From the NCBI GenBank assembly GCA_009929775.1, contig RZZS01000009.1:1-51647 (forward strand): DNA of 51,647 nucleotides, in the 5' to 3' direction. This document shows, in pieces, positions 1 to 8,016 of the stretch (within the stretch, counting starts at the first letter, position 1; each line of letters opens with the position of its first letter). The notes under the pieces are model-generated. The model was not told where the DNA came from, did not search any database, and saw only the letters and a program-made list of their open reading frames with translations. Source of the DNA: Alphaproteobacteria bacterium (GTDB lineage: Bacteria > Pseudomonadota > Alphaproteobacteria > Micavibrionales > Micavibrionaceae). The position numbers and the translations under genes were made by a program.

Positions 1-543
1 ATTCCCAAAGGCTCAGGCTCTTCGATGGGGACGCTCACTTGGACGCGAACGCGTGATAACAGCTATGTGGCCAGTATTGGCTATACGGTTTTCAAGAGCG
101 AAGACAGCGCCCATATGCAGCTTCGCTATACCAAGACCATTCACGACGAGCCGCATGATTTAAACTACCGTGTAGACCTGACGACAACCCGGACGAATTA
201 CGGGCAACGCTATTGGTTTGTTTGCCCCGTGACTGGTAGGCGGGCCGCTGTCCTGTATTCCGCTGGCGGCTCAAGATATTTCGCTTCCCGCCATGCTTAC
301 AGGCTTAAATACCGCTCACAAGGCAAGAGCGCACAAGACCGCGCCATTGATAGAATGTGGAAGCTGAAAAACAGGCTGGGCGGTGATGATTACTACATCA
401 AGCCCAAAGGCATGCATCAGAGAACCTTTGAAAGAAAGCTGGATGAAGTCTATGAGGCAGAAGAAGTCTGCGATGCATACCTTGCAAAGCATATGATGTT
501 TTTCATGGAACGCGTTAAAAGCCTGCCCAGTCAAAAAAGCTAA
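1..543 (+). CDS. Hypothetical protein at the end of an integrated element, 5' end cut by the window
   Basis: The frame is open from base 1, so the gene may begin outside the window; the first ATG is at 25 and would give 172 residues. A central stretch (FVCPVTGRR, then a second block around HAYRLKYRSQ) resembles small alphaproteobacterial accessory proteins that normally carry paired cysteines like a zinc ribbon. Here only one Cys remains in the first block and none in the second, so metal binding is probably lost. The C-terminal third is charged and helical. I infer from memory of similar proteins that they sit near integrases. The position just inside a tRNA-fragment attachment site fits cargo of a genomic island. 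The function is unknown. Confidence 0.6.
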   Translation: MPKGSGSSMGTLTWTRTRDNSYVASIGYTVFKSEDSAHMQLRYTKTIHDEPHDLNYRVDLTTTRTNYGQRYWFVCPVTGRRAAVLYSAGGSRYFASRHAYRLKYRSQGKSAQDRAIDRMWKLKNRLGGDDYYIKPKGMHQRTFERKLDEVYEAEEVCDAYLAKHMMFFMERVKSLPSQKS

Positions 544-574
544 CGGTGGGCTATGTTATTACACTTTTCAAGCA

Positions 575-639
575 GGGGGTGCTTTTGGGGGTACTACAGC
601 ATTTACAAGCCGTTTTTCGTGGGGCACTCATGGGGCACT
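575..639 (+). repeat. Short GC-rich direct repeats near the attachment site
   Basis: TGGGGCACT occurs twice, at 620-628 and 631-639, eleven bases apart. Just upstream, GGGGGTGC and GGGGGTAC are spaced about twelve bases apart (from about 575 and 587). A reverse copy of the core (TTGCCCC) lies near 722. Helically phased short repeats 100-200 bp from a tRNA-fragment att site are typical of integrase or excisionase arm-type sites. That role is inference. Confidence 0.45.
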
Positions 640-753
640 TGGGCGCAAAAAACGGCAAATAAGGACTATAACCGACAACTAGCCCGATTTTATAAGCCCT
701 TGATTTATCTTTTGTCTTTTGTTGCCCCTTATTGTAAGTCATTGATAACATAG

Positions 754-799
754 GACTTTTAATCAGTAGGTCCAGGGTTCGAATCCCTGCGCGTCACCA
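754..799 (+). repeat. 3' fragment of a tRNA gene, probable att site of a genomic island
   Basis: The sequence contains an anticodon loop CTTTTAA (Lys-type UUU anticodon), the 3' strand of an anticodon stem, a five-base variable loop, a perfect T stem-loop (CAGGG / CCCTG around TTCGAAT) and a terminal CCA. The 5' half is absent: bases upstream of 754 neither complete the anticodon stem nor form a D arm. This is the usual scar left when an element integrates into the 3' end of a tRNA gene. The acceptor strand looks one base short for a normal A73-CCA end, so this copy is probably not functional. The element would extend to the left of the window. Confidence 0.7.
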
Positions 800-878
800 T
801 TTGCATTAGTGCTGTTCTCCGGGGGGGGTATGTTTCCGCATCATAGCTTCCCTTCTGATTGACACGTGCCTCTGATTT

Positions 879-981
879 TGCAATTTTCAAATTGCATATC
901 ATGGCCGTGTCGGAAGCGTTGTTATGATAAGGAGTTTAAAACTCCGCAGAGTTCTGCTCCTGTCGGTTTTTCCGGCAGGGG
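879..981 (+). promoter_or_regulatory. Cluster of three inverted repeats upstream of the Cys-rich gene
   Basis: TGCAATTT (879-886) pairs with 889-896 across a two-base loop. GGAGTTT (931-937) pairs with 939-945. CTCCTGTCGG (957-966) pairs with 972-981 around a T5 loop, counting G-U pairs. A TTGACA hexamer is at 859-864, but no convincing -10 box follows at normal spacing. The last hairpin lies 35 bases before the start codon and could act in the leader. The 544-1015 gap holds no convincing gene; it contains only the att fragment, the GC-rich repeats and this cluster. Confidence 0.35.
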
Positions 982-1015
982 CATCTTTATTATTTCTTCG
1001 AGCGAGGGGCAAACA

Positions 1016-1414
1016 ATGAGCGGCGGCGTTGTCAGGCGATTTCTTCTCGTTTCTCTTTTGGCCCTGGTCGGCTTGTCTACGCCCTGCCTCGCGAGTGAGG
1101 GCGGCGTGCGGACGTTTCAGGACTATGAAAGTTCGCTCGATTATTCCTGCGAAACGGATGCCGATTGTGCCGTCAAGGACAGGCACAATTGCTGTGGCTA
1201 CTATCCGGCCTGCATGAACGTTAGTGCGCGACCGGACCACGATCTGGTCGAGAAATTATGCCAGCGTGAAGGGCTTGCCTCAGTCTGCGGCTTTCCTGAC
1301 ATTTCATCATGTCAGTGTGTCGACGGGCGGTGCGCGCCGGCCGGGCGTGGCTCTTCTCTCTCGCCAGAGGCGGGTAGGGATATCAATTCCGGTGATGAAT
1401 TTTCCAGGCCATAA
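1016..1414 (+). CDS. Secreted cysteine-rich protein of unknown function
   Basis: The ATG at 1016 follows a purine-rich GAGCGAGGGGC and gives 132 residues; longer upstream starts lack a ribosome site. Residues 1-26 form a signal peptide: RR, a hydrophobic core LLVSLLALVGL, and a likely cut after CLA-S. The mature part has ten cysteines, arranged as a CETDADC motif, then NCCGYYPAC, then three singly spaced ones and a closing CQC...C block. This even number suggests a disulfide-stabilised exported domain. No catalytic motif is visible. It resembles short Cys-rich domains scattered among exported proteins, but I cannot name a family. It stands alone, converging on a chemoreceptor gene with a shared terminator between. 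Confidence 0.7.
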   Translation: MSGGVVRRFLLVSLLALVGLSTPCLASEGGVRTFQDYESSLDYSCETDADCAVKDRHNCCGYYPACMNVSARPDHDLVEKLCQREGLASVCGFPDISSCQCVDGRCAPAGRGSSLSPEAGRDINSGDEFSRP

Positions 1415-1417
1415 AAT

Positions 1418-1447
1418 TTTTCGCGTCCCGGTTGCGGGACGCGAAAA
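1418..1447. terminator. Bidirectional terminator between convergent genes
   Basis: A 13-bp perfect stem (1418-1430 with 1435-1447) with loop GTTG. It has T residues on one flank and A residues on the other, so it can end transcripts from both the Cys-rich gene and the chemoreceptor. Confidence 0.85.
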
Positions 1448-1478
1448 GCAGAGTGGGGTTTGTCTCGACGACGCTGGA

Positions 1479-3071
1479 TCAGGCCGCTTTTCGTCGGTCC
1501 GTAGCGCTCGCACCCTTTGTGATTTCGTTAAGGGCAGTCACGAGAATGTCGAGCTGCCGGACGACGCCCGAGGACGCTTTGTCGAGGATTTCGGTCTCTT
1601 TCAATGCCTGCTCGACATTACCCGCTTCATGAGCCTTTAAAACGGCCCGCGCGCTGTCGTGGACCTGCTTGTGGACCGCCGCGATCTCCTTGAAGGCGGG
1701 GTTGTTGAGGATCGCCGGGTTTTTGACCGACTGGTACCATTTACCAAACCGGCAATTCTGGTGGTCGGCCAGAGAACTGGCCGTAAACGACCCGCGTCCG
1801 GAGAGGCAGTCCAGAACCCTTTTTTTAAAGAGGATATGGTCGTTTTTGGCGATCTCGACGATGGCCTGATCAAGGCCGAGGTCGGAAAAGCTCCCGATAC
1901 GCTCGCCCAGCGTGTCGGCAAGGTCGTCCATCAGGTCGACGACCTTGTGGATCTCCTGATCGTTTCGCTCCGTCGCCCGGGCGATGATGTCGACACTCCG
2001 CGCAACCTCGCTCGAGGCCGCGGACTGTTCGGTGAGGATCGAGGCAACTTCGCCCATTTCCCGCGAAACGGTGTTAACGCTGGCGGCTATGTTGCGAAGC
2101 TGTTCGCCCATGCGCATGACGACTTCCCGCCCATCGGTAACCGCGGTGGCGCTCGTCTTCATCGAGTCGACGATGGCGTCCATACGGGTCCGCAATGCTT
2201 CGATTCTCTCGCGGATATCGACAGTTGCCTTGCCGGTTTCATTGGCGAGAGACTTGACTTCCGTTGCGACCACGGCAAAACCTTTGCCCGCGTCTCCGGC
2301 CCGGGCGGCTTCGATTGTGGCATTCAGGGCGAGAAGATTGGTCTGTTCCGCGATCTCCTCGATCTGGGTGACGATTGCGCCGATCTTTTCTGATTCCGCA
2401 GCCAGCGCGTCGACGTCTTCGGCGGAATGCCTGACAATATCGACGATCCGCTCCATCGATTGGTCCGCTTCTCCGGCTGCGGCAACGCCCTCTCTCGCCG
2501 AACTCTCGGCAGACTTTGCCTCGTCGGCGGCGTGATTACTGTTCGAGGATATCTGTTCGATGGAGGCCGCAAGTTCCTCGATGGACGAGGCCATCGTTTG
2601 TGCCTGGGCACTGGCCTCGGCGATTTCCACGCGCATCCTGACGAGTTTGATGAGTGCGTCGGTACTGTCCATTCCGGCCGCGACCATATCGTGCAGGACG
2701 TCGACCATGCCAAGCTTGCGGTTTGTCTCAGCGCGTTCCGCGTTGAGTTCCTGTTCCTCTTCAAGCTCGTGGGCCCGGAGCATCCTGGCCCGAAACATAT
2801 CAATGCTCCGGGCGATCAAGCCAAACTCGTTTTTTTCGTCGGCAAACGCCGTGGTGTTCGTGTAGTTGCCGTTGGCGAGTGCATTCATTTCCTCGTTAAG
2901 GACCTTTAGAGGTCCGCAGACGCTGCGGGTAATAAATACAGAGAACACGATGCCGACGGCGAGGAGAACTAGAGCGTAGCGAAAGTCCGGAACGAAGGCG
3001 GCAGCAACAATCAGTATACTCATAAATATCACGAGCAGCGCCATGCGCTGAGCGATCGTCAGAGTCTTCAT
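1479..3071 (-). CDS. Methyl-accepting chemotaxis protein with C-terminal CZB zinc domain
   Basis: A 530-residue chemoreceptor. Two hydrophobic segments at about 9-27 and 31-48 are separated by only a few residues, so there is no periplasmic sensor. A HAMP linker (about 48-100) leads into a long coiled-coil signalling domain. Its hairpin tip reads [19 protein letters not shown], the conserved CheA/CheW contact. After about residue 405 comes a CZB domain, recognisable by [20 protein letters not shown] and a final H..VH pair that supply the His/Cys zinc ligands. CZB domains sense zinc or zinc-linked oxidants such as hypochlorous acid in other bacteria, so this receptor probably reads an intracellular or membrane-proximal cue. 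A second receptor gene lies just upstream on the same strand. Confidence 0.93.
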   Translation of the reverse strand: MKTLTIAQRMALLVIFMSILIVAAAFVPDFRYALVLLAVGIVFSVFITRSVCGPLKVLNEEMNALANGNYTNTTAFADEKNEFGLIARSIDMFRARMLRAHELEEEQELNAERAETNRKLGMVDVLHDMVAAGMDSTDALIKLVRMRVEIAEASAQAQTMASSIEELAASIEQISSNSNHAADEAKSAESSAREGVAAAGEADQSMERIVDIVRHSAEDVDALAAESEKIGAIVTQIEEIAEQTNLLALNATIEAARAGDAGKGFAVVATEVKSLANETGKATVDIRERIEALRTRMDAIVDSMKTSATAVTDGREVVMRMGEQLRNIAASVNTVSREMGEVASILTEQSAASSEVARSVDIIARATERNDQEIHKVVDLMDDLADTLGERIGSFSDLGLDQAIVEIAKNDHILFKKRVLDCLSGRGSFTASSLADHQNCRFGKWYQSVKNPAILNNPAFKEIAAVHKQVHDSARAVLKAHEAGNVEQALKETEILDKASSGVVRQLDILVTALNEITKGASATDRRKAA

Positions 3072-3232
3072 GGCCGTATATCCTTTTCAGCGAAAATACT
3101 GCTGTATGCAGCAAGGATATGAGAAACCATAAGTGGATGATGGTCAAGAAAATCCGGACAACTGAAGGTTCGGCATTGGTTAATAAAGCCACATTACTCA
3201 GTAGCTGGCTTTATTCGGTGACCATGCCTTCA

Positions 3233-4555
3233 TCAGGAGAGATGAGGTAACGAGTCCTTGCCGGAACTATCGCTTCCAATGGACTGAAGGAACGCCTGTA
3301 CGCTTTGATCCAGGTTTCGGGTTTGTTCGGTTATACCGGCAACGGATGACGTCAGCTCTTTCGATGCCTTGTCGGTTTCCCTTGCGGATTCCGTAACTCC
3401 CTGGATGTTAGCCGCAACGTCATTCGTACAGGCTGACGTCCGCTGCACGCTGCGGGAAATTTCGCCGGTTGCGGACTTTTCTTCCTCGATGGATTGGGCG
3501 ATCGTAGCCGAAATTTCGTTCACGCGCCCGATCGCCTTTCCAACCCGGTCGATGACGTCGACGACCTCTTTTGTTTCTTTCTGAAGCGTTTCGATTTTTG
3601 AAGCGATTTCCTCTGTCGCCCTGGATGTTTGACTCGCAAGACTCTTCACCTCGTTCGCGACGACGGCGAATCCTTTTCCTGCATCTCCTGCGCGGGCGGC
3701 TTCAATCGTGGCGTTGAGGGCGAGCAGGTTGGTTTGCTCGGCAATATCCTGAATAAGACGGGTAACTTCGCCGATTTCGCCCATTGCCTGCTCGAGCTCC
3801 AGGACCTGCTGATTGGCGTTGCTCGCTTCCGAGACCGCAGTCCGGACAATTTCGGTCGATCGTTCGACCTGACGGGCGATTTCTTCGATCGTCGCAGTCA
3901 GTTCCTCCGCGGCGGAGGCAACGGTGCCAACGAGATTTGTGGCTTCGGAGGTGGCGGAAGAGGCGCTTTCGGCCTTGCGGTTCGTGTCATCGACAATGAT
4001 TGCGAGCGTCCTGGCGGTTGCACTCAGTCTCGATGCCGCGTTATTCAGGGTCTTCACGACCTGCCCGACACTTTGTTCGAGCGAGTTGGCCATATCCCGG
4101 GATGTGCGGGCCTTGTCTGCGGCCTGTTCCCGTTCGCGCTCGGTCTGTTCCCGCTCAAGCCGTTCTTTGTCAATGCCGTTTTGCCGGAAGTGTTCCACGC
4201 GGCGGGCCATGCTCCCGATTTCGTTACCCTGCTGGCGATAGGGGACCTCGATGTCCAGATGGCCCTGCGTCATCCGGTCCATGACCCCGGTGAGTTCCTT
4301 GATCGGACGGGTGGCGATTCCGTGAATGACAATAGCGACAAACGCGTTGGCGACGAGCGCTGCCCCAAGCTGCCACCACAGATCGACATGAAAGGGGGTT
4401 GCGGCATCCGCGCCGTAAACCTCGGCGATATGTCGCTGCGTCTTGATCGCGAAGGCGATACCAACGAGCGAAAGGAAAATGGAGCAGGCCTGCAGGCGGA
4501 AGGTGAGGCTCCGGGATGATCTTTTAAGGGATATAGGGAGATTCGAAATGGCCAT
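3233..4555 (-). CDS. Methyl-accepting chemotaxis protein
   Basis: A transmembrane chemoreceptor. I place the start at the ATG giving MAISNLPIS (440 residues). The frame stays open to a TTG at 4624 adding 23 residues, and neither start has a strong ribosome site. Two membrane segments ([17 protein letters not shown] and [19 protein letters not shown]) enclose a periplasmic loop of only about 25 residues, too small for a classic ligand domain. HAMP follows, then the signalling coiled coil with tip [19 protein letters not shown]. There is no CZB domain and no CheR-docking pentapeptide. It is transcribed in the same direction as the CZB receptor downstream, separated by about 160 bp, so the two may share control. 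Confidence 0.9.
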   Translation of the reverse strand: MAISNLPISLKRSSRSLTFRLQACSIFLSLVGIAFAIKTQRHIAEVYGADAATPFHVDLWWQLGAALVANAFVAIVIHGIATRPIKELTGVMDRMTQGHLDIEVPYRQQGNEIGSMARRVEHFRQNGIDKERLEREQTEREREQAADKARTSRDMANSLEQSVGQVVKTLNNAASRLSATARTLAIIVDDTNRKAESASSATSEATNLVGTVASAAEELTATIEEIARQVERSTEIVRTAVSEASNANQQVLELEQAMGEIGEVTRLIQDIAEQTNLLALNATIEAARAGDAGKGFAVVANEVKSLASQTSRATEEIASKIETLQKETKEVVDVIDRVGKAIGRVNEISATIAQSIEEEKSATGEISRSVQRTSACTNDVAANIQGVTESARETDKASKELTSSVAGITEQTRNLDQSVQAFLQSIGSDSSGKDSLPHLS

Positions 4556-4731
4556 GGCGTCAAGATTTTTAAAGAATTGAAGTTTATTCAGCTTTTTATA
4601 GCATTCTGTGGACCGGGCCCCCAAGCAGTTTCTGGGATCGCACGTGAGCCCTCATTTGCTTTTCTTGTGCGATTTTTTGTTTATTGTAGGGGCCACCGCG
4701 TTTCGGGACGTCCGGGAGGGAGAAGCATTTC

Positions 4732-5568
4732 ATGACCGACAAGACTGAACATCATTTGCATCACGACGGCGATTCCGGTGGCGGCATAAGCGTTTTTGCA
4801 AGGCTTCGCGGTTATTTTCTCGCCGGCATCCTCGTGACGGCACCGCTCGGCATCACGGTTTTCCTCACCTATATCTTCATCCGCTTCATCGACGAGAAGG
4901 TCGCGGCCGTCATTCCGGACCGCTATAACCCGAACGACATTCTGCCGTTTTCGGTGCCGGGCCTCGGGCTTGTCATCGTCATCGCTTTCCTGATTTCCGT
5001 CGGCTGGTTCGCAAAGAATTTTTTTGGTCGCCTTCTGATCACGATTTCCGAAAACATCGTCGACCGCATGCCGGTCGTACGCAACCTGTACGGCGCCATC
5101 AAGCAGATCGTCGAAACGATCATGGCCAGCCAGTCGCAGGCGTTTCGCGATGTCGTTATGCTCGAATATCCCCGGAAGGGCGTCTTTTCCATCGGCTTCG
5201 TTACCGGCCGCTCGCAAGGGGAAATCCAGCGCGTCACGGCGGACGAGACGGTGAATGTCTTCGTGCCGACAACCCCGAATCCGACATCGGGATACCTGCT
5301 GTTCGTTCCGAGGAAGGAGCTGTACTTCCTGGACATGACGGTTGAGGAGGGGGTCAAGCTCGTGATTTCCGGGGGGATCATCACGCCTCCGGACCGGGGA
5401 GACAAAAAGGCCGCCAACATCATTCCGGCTTCGCCCGACGGTTCCGCGATCGGAGAGGCTGCAGAAAAAGCCGTCTCTCCCCGCAGGAAAACCCCGGCGA
5501 ACAAGTCGTCTCAGGCAACCGCGCAACAGGACAGAAAGCCCGTTGCCAAACGAAAGAAACAACAATGA
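4732..5568 (+). CDS. DUF502 family membrane protein
   Basis: A 278-residue inner-membrane protein starting 6 bases after GGGAGGGAGAAG. Two transmembrane segments at about 28-50 and 77-95 are followed by a conserved soluble region: NIVDRMPVVRNLYGAIKQ, FVPTTPNPTSGYL and the DMTVEEGVKLVISGG stretch that mark DUF502. The last 55 residues are low-complexity and basic (Lys/Arg/Gln rich), with no predicted fold. DUF502 proteins are widespread in bacteria and plants. Their biochemical role in bacteria is not established as far as I know. It is divergent from the chemoreceptor upstream and followed 89 bp later by cysK. Confidence 0.88.
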   Translation: MTDKTEHHLHHDGDSGGGISVFARLRGYFLAGILVTAPLGITVFLTYIFIRFIDEKVAAVIPDRYNPNDILPFSVPGLGLVIVIAFLISVGWFAKNFFGRLLITISENIVDRMPVVRNLYGAIKQIVETIMASQSQAFRDVVMLEYPRKGVFSIGFVTGRSQGEIQRVTADETVNVFVPTTPNPTSGYLLFVPRKELYFLDMTVEEGVKLVISGGIITPPDRGDKKAANIIPASPDGSAIGEAAEKAVSPRRKTPANKSSQATAQQDRKPVAKRKKQQ

Positions 5569-5657
5569 TAATCGCTTGCAAGGTTGCCTTGGGGGCGGTC
5601 CTCGCTTAGTTTATTTGATTTGACGACACGATTCTTCCGTAAAGACAAGGACCCCAT

Positions 5658-6617
5658 ATGACCCAGGAATTCCGCGGACGCGTTTACGACAGTATTCTGG
5701 AGACCATCGGGGCTACCCCGCTGGTGCGGGCCTCCCGCTTTGCAAAAGCGCACGACCTGCAGGCTGACATTCTCGTCAAGCTCGAATTCTTCAACCCGCT
5801 CTCGTCGGTCAAGGACCGGATCGCGCTGGCGATGGTCGAGGCTGCGGAAGCCGAAGGCAAGATCAAGCCCGGCGAGACCGTGCTGGTCGAGCCGACGTCC
5901 GGTAATACGGGAATCGGCCTTGCGCTTGTCGCCGCGGCGAAAGGGTATCAGCTGATCCTGACAATGCCGGAGAGCATGAGTTTCGAGCGCCGCAAGATGC
6001 TGCGAATTCTCGGAGCGACGCTCGACATCACGCCGGCGGAGAAGGGGATGAAAGGGGCGATCAAGCGGGCGGAGCAACTGCTTGAGGAGACGGAAAACGC
6101 ATTCTCTCCGGGCCAGTTTTCGAACAAGGCAAACCCGAAAATCCACTTCGATACGACCGGCCCGGAAATTTGGAAAGACACGGACGGAAAGGTTGACATC
6201 CTCGTTTCCGGCGTTGGCACGGGCGGCACCATCACCGGCGTTACGAAGTTCATCAAGCCGAAGAAGCCTGAATTCAAGGCCATTGCGGTTGAGCCCGCCG
6301 ACAGTCCCGTTCTGTCCGGCGGCGATCCGGGTCCGCACAAGATACAGGGGATCGGTGCGGGGTTCGTCCCGGACGTCTATGAGGCCGATATCATCGACGA
6401 TATCGTGAAAGTCACCAACGATCAGGCTTTTGCGATGGCCCGGGAATTCGCGCGCATCGAGGGCATTCCGGTGGGAATTAGCTCCGGCGCGACTCTTGCT
6501 GCCGCTATCGAGGTCGCTCGCAGGCCCGAAAACGCCGACAAGATGATCGTCGTGATGATCGCGTCTTTCGCCGAGCGCTATTTGTCGACGGCCTTGTTCG
6601 AGGGGCTCGAGGCCTGA
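5658..6617 (+). CDS. cysK: Cysteine synthase A (O-acetylserine sulfhydrylase)
   Basis: A PLP enzyme of the fold-type II family that makes L-cysteine from O-acetylserine and sulfide. It has 319 residues, normal for the family. The PLP lysine is K52 in PLSSVKDR, followed by the substrate loop PTSGNTGIG, the phosphate-binding GTGGT and the C-terminal ISSGA. The conserved GERYLST block near the end reads AERYLST, a mild change. AAGGA precedes the ATG at a normal distance. cysE begins 5 bases after the stop, so the two consecutive enzymes of cysteine synthesis are translated from one transcript. Confidence 0.96.
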   Translation: MTQEFRGRVYDSILETIGATPLVRASRFAKAHDLQADILVKLEFFNPLSSVKDRIALAMVEAAEAEGKIKPGETVLVEPTSGNTGIGLALVAAAKGYQLILTMPESMSFERRKMLRILGATLDITPAEKGMKGAIKRAEQLLEETENAFSPGQFSNKANPKIHFDTTGPEIWKDTDGKVDILVSGVGTGGTITGVTKFIKPKKPEFKAIAVEPADSPVLSGGDPGPHKIQGIGAGFVPDVYEADIIDDIVKVTNDQAFAMAREFARIEGIPVGISSGATLAAAIEVARRPENADKMIVVMIASFAERYLSTALFEGLEA

Positions 6618-6622
6618 GCCGT

Positions 6623-7327
6623 TTGATCGAACTCGTTCGTCATATCCAGTCCCGCGACCCGGCAAACCCGACGACCTGCGAAGTGATTTTCGGGTATGCC
6701 GGGTTTCACATTCAGCTCTTCCATCGCACCGCGCATTTCCTCTGGAACCGGCGCTTGCGGGCGCTGGCGCGTTTTATCGCGCAGATCGGGCGCTGGATGA
6801 CCGGGATCGAAATTCATCCCGCGGCGCAAATCGGAAAACGGTTTTTCATCGATCACGGCATGGGCGTGGTGATCGGGGAAACGGCGGTTATCGGCGACGA
6901 CGTTACGCTTTATCACGGCGTTACGCTCGGCGGCATGGGCTCTCCGGACCAAAAAGGCATGAAACGTCACCCTACAATCGAGGATAGCGTGATGATCGGT
7001 GCGGGCGCGCAGGTGCTCGGCGACATTACCGTCCACCGAGGGGCCTGTATCGGCGCGAATGCTGTCGTGACCGGCGACGTTCCCCCCGACACAACCGTCA
7101 TCGGCAACCCGGCGCGCAAGCTCGGAACGCACAAGCCGGGAGTGGAGGCGGTTCACGCCTACGGGCTTCCCGATCATGAGGTCGTGGACCCGCTGATTCA
7201 CGTTGTGAACGGCCTTGTGCGTGACGTGAAGTCTCTCAAGGAGCAGGCGGGTCTTGCGCAACCTGAAAAAAGACCGGAGCGGACCGCTCCCGACTACGCG
7301 GAAATCTGGCGGGGAAGCGGGATATGA
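6623..7327 (+). CDS. cysE: Serine O-acetyltransferase
   Basis: Catalyses acetyl-CoA plus L-serine to O-acetylserine, the substrate of the CysK encoded just upstream. 234 residues in the short EpsC/CysE form. A helical N-terminal part is followed by a left-handed beta-helix of hexapeptide repeats, with the signatures DHGMGVVIGETAVIGDD and HGVTLGG containing the catalytic His, and the usual GNPARKLG closing turn. The best start is TTG at 6623, about ten bases after GAGG; no ATG fits. The C-terminal extension after the helix is charged. Such tails in CysE can carry the segment that docks into CysK, but the usual terminal Ile follows only at the very end (WRGSGI), which is compatible with that. 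Confidence 0.93.
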   Translation: MIELVRHIQSRDPANPTTCEVIFGYAGFHIQLFHRTAHFLWNRRLRALARFIAQIGRWMTGIEIHPAAQIGKRFFIDHGMGVVIGETAVIGDDVTLYHGVTLGGMGSPDQKGMKRHPTIEDSVMIGAGAQVLGDITVHRGACIGANAVVTGDVPPDTTVIGNPARKLGTHKPGVEAVHAYGLPDHEVVDPLIHVVNGLVRDVKSLKEQAGLAQPEKRPERTAPDYAEIWRGSGI

Positions 7328-7993
7328 TCAGGCCCATCCCTCCCGGCCGATGAGCGGAACGAACGCGACCGGCCCGTAGTCTTCCGTGTCGAACGTCCCG
7401 TCGCCGCGCCGGTAGATCTGAAACAGCCTCTGACGATGCTCGTCCGTGCCGACCGGAACGACCAGCCGCCCGCCGGGTTTGAGTTGCTCGCGAAGCAGGC
7501 GGGGAACGGAAGGCGCTCCGGCGGTAACCACAATCGCGTCAAAAGGCGATTCTTCAGGCAGGCCGGACGAGCCGTCGCGGTGGAGGACGGTCACGTTGTC
7601 GTAGCCGAGGTCGGTCAGAATGTTGTCGGCCCTCATTGCAAGGCTTTCATGATGCTCGATCGTAAAGACTTCGTCCGCGATGCGGCTGAGGACGGCGGCG
7701 CTGTACCCCGAACCGGTCCCAATTTCGAGGACCTTGTCCGTCGGATGCAATTCGGCAATCTGGGCCATCAGGGCGACAATGTAGGGCTGGCTGATCGTCT
7801 GGCCTTGGCCGATGGGCAGCGGCATGTCGTCGTAGGCGAAATTATCCACGTCGCCGGGCACGAAGAATTCCCGCGGAACCGTGCGCATGGCTTCCAGCAC
7901 GTAGGAATCCGATATGCCCCTGCCTGCGATCTGGGAATCGACCATCTCGTTCCGGGCCTGCTGGCGTTTCGGTTGCGGCGTGGTGTCGAGCAT
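7328..7993 (-). CDS. pcm: Protein-L-isoaspartate O-methyltransferase
   Basis: A SAM-dependent enzyme that methylates isoaspartyl residues so that damaged proteins can be repaired. The ATG at 7993 follows GGGAGAG and gives 221 residues; the frame extends upstream but overlaps the preceding gene. The SAM motif VLEIGTGSGYS is at 88-98, preceded by the family block GQGQTISQPYIVA (63-75) that shapes the substrate pocket. The C-terminal LKPGGRLVVPVG strand completes the Rossmann-like fold. It begins 23 bases after a repeat-bearing membrane protein gene on the same strand, so the two are probably co-transcribed. It converges with cysE. Confidence 0.95.
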   Translation of the reverse strand: MLDTTPQPKRQQARNEMVDSQIAGRGISDSYVLEAMRTVPREFFVPGDVDNFAYDDMPLPIGQGQTISQPYIVALMAQIAELHPTDKVLEIGTGSGYSAAVLSRIADEVFTIEHHESLAMRADNILTDLGYDNVTVLHRDGSSGLPEESPFDAIVVTAGAPSVPRLLREQLKPGGRLVVPVGTDEHRQRLFQIYRRGDGTFDTEDYGPVAFVPLIGREGWA

Positions 7994-8016
7994 TTGAACT
8001 CTCCCTTTCGAGTGCG

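Noticed and set aside
551..753. Two overlapping 66-residue ORFs on opposite strands
   Set aside because: They lie in repeat and att sequence with no ribosome site, codon bias or recognisable domain.
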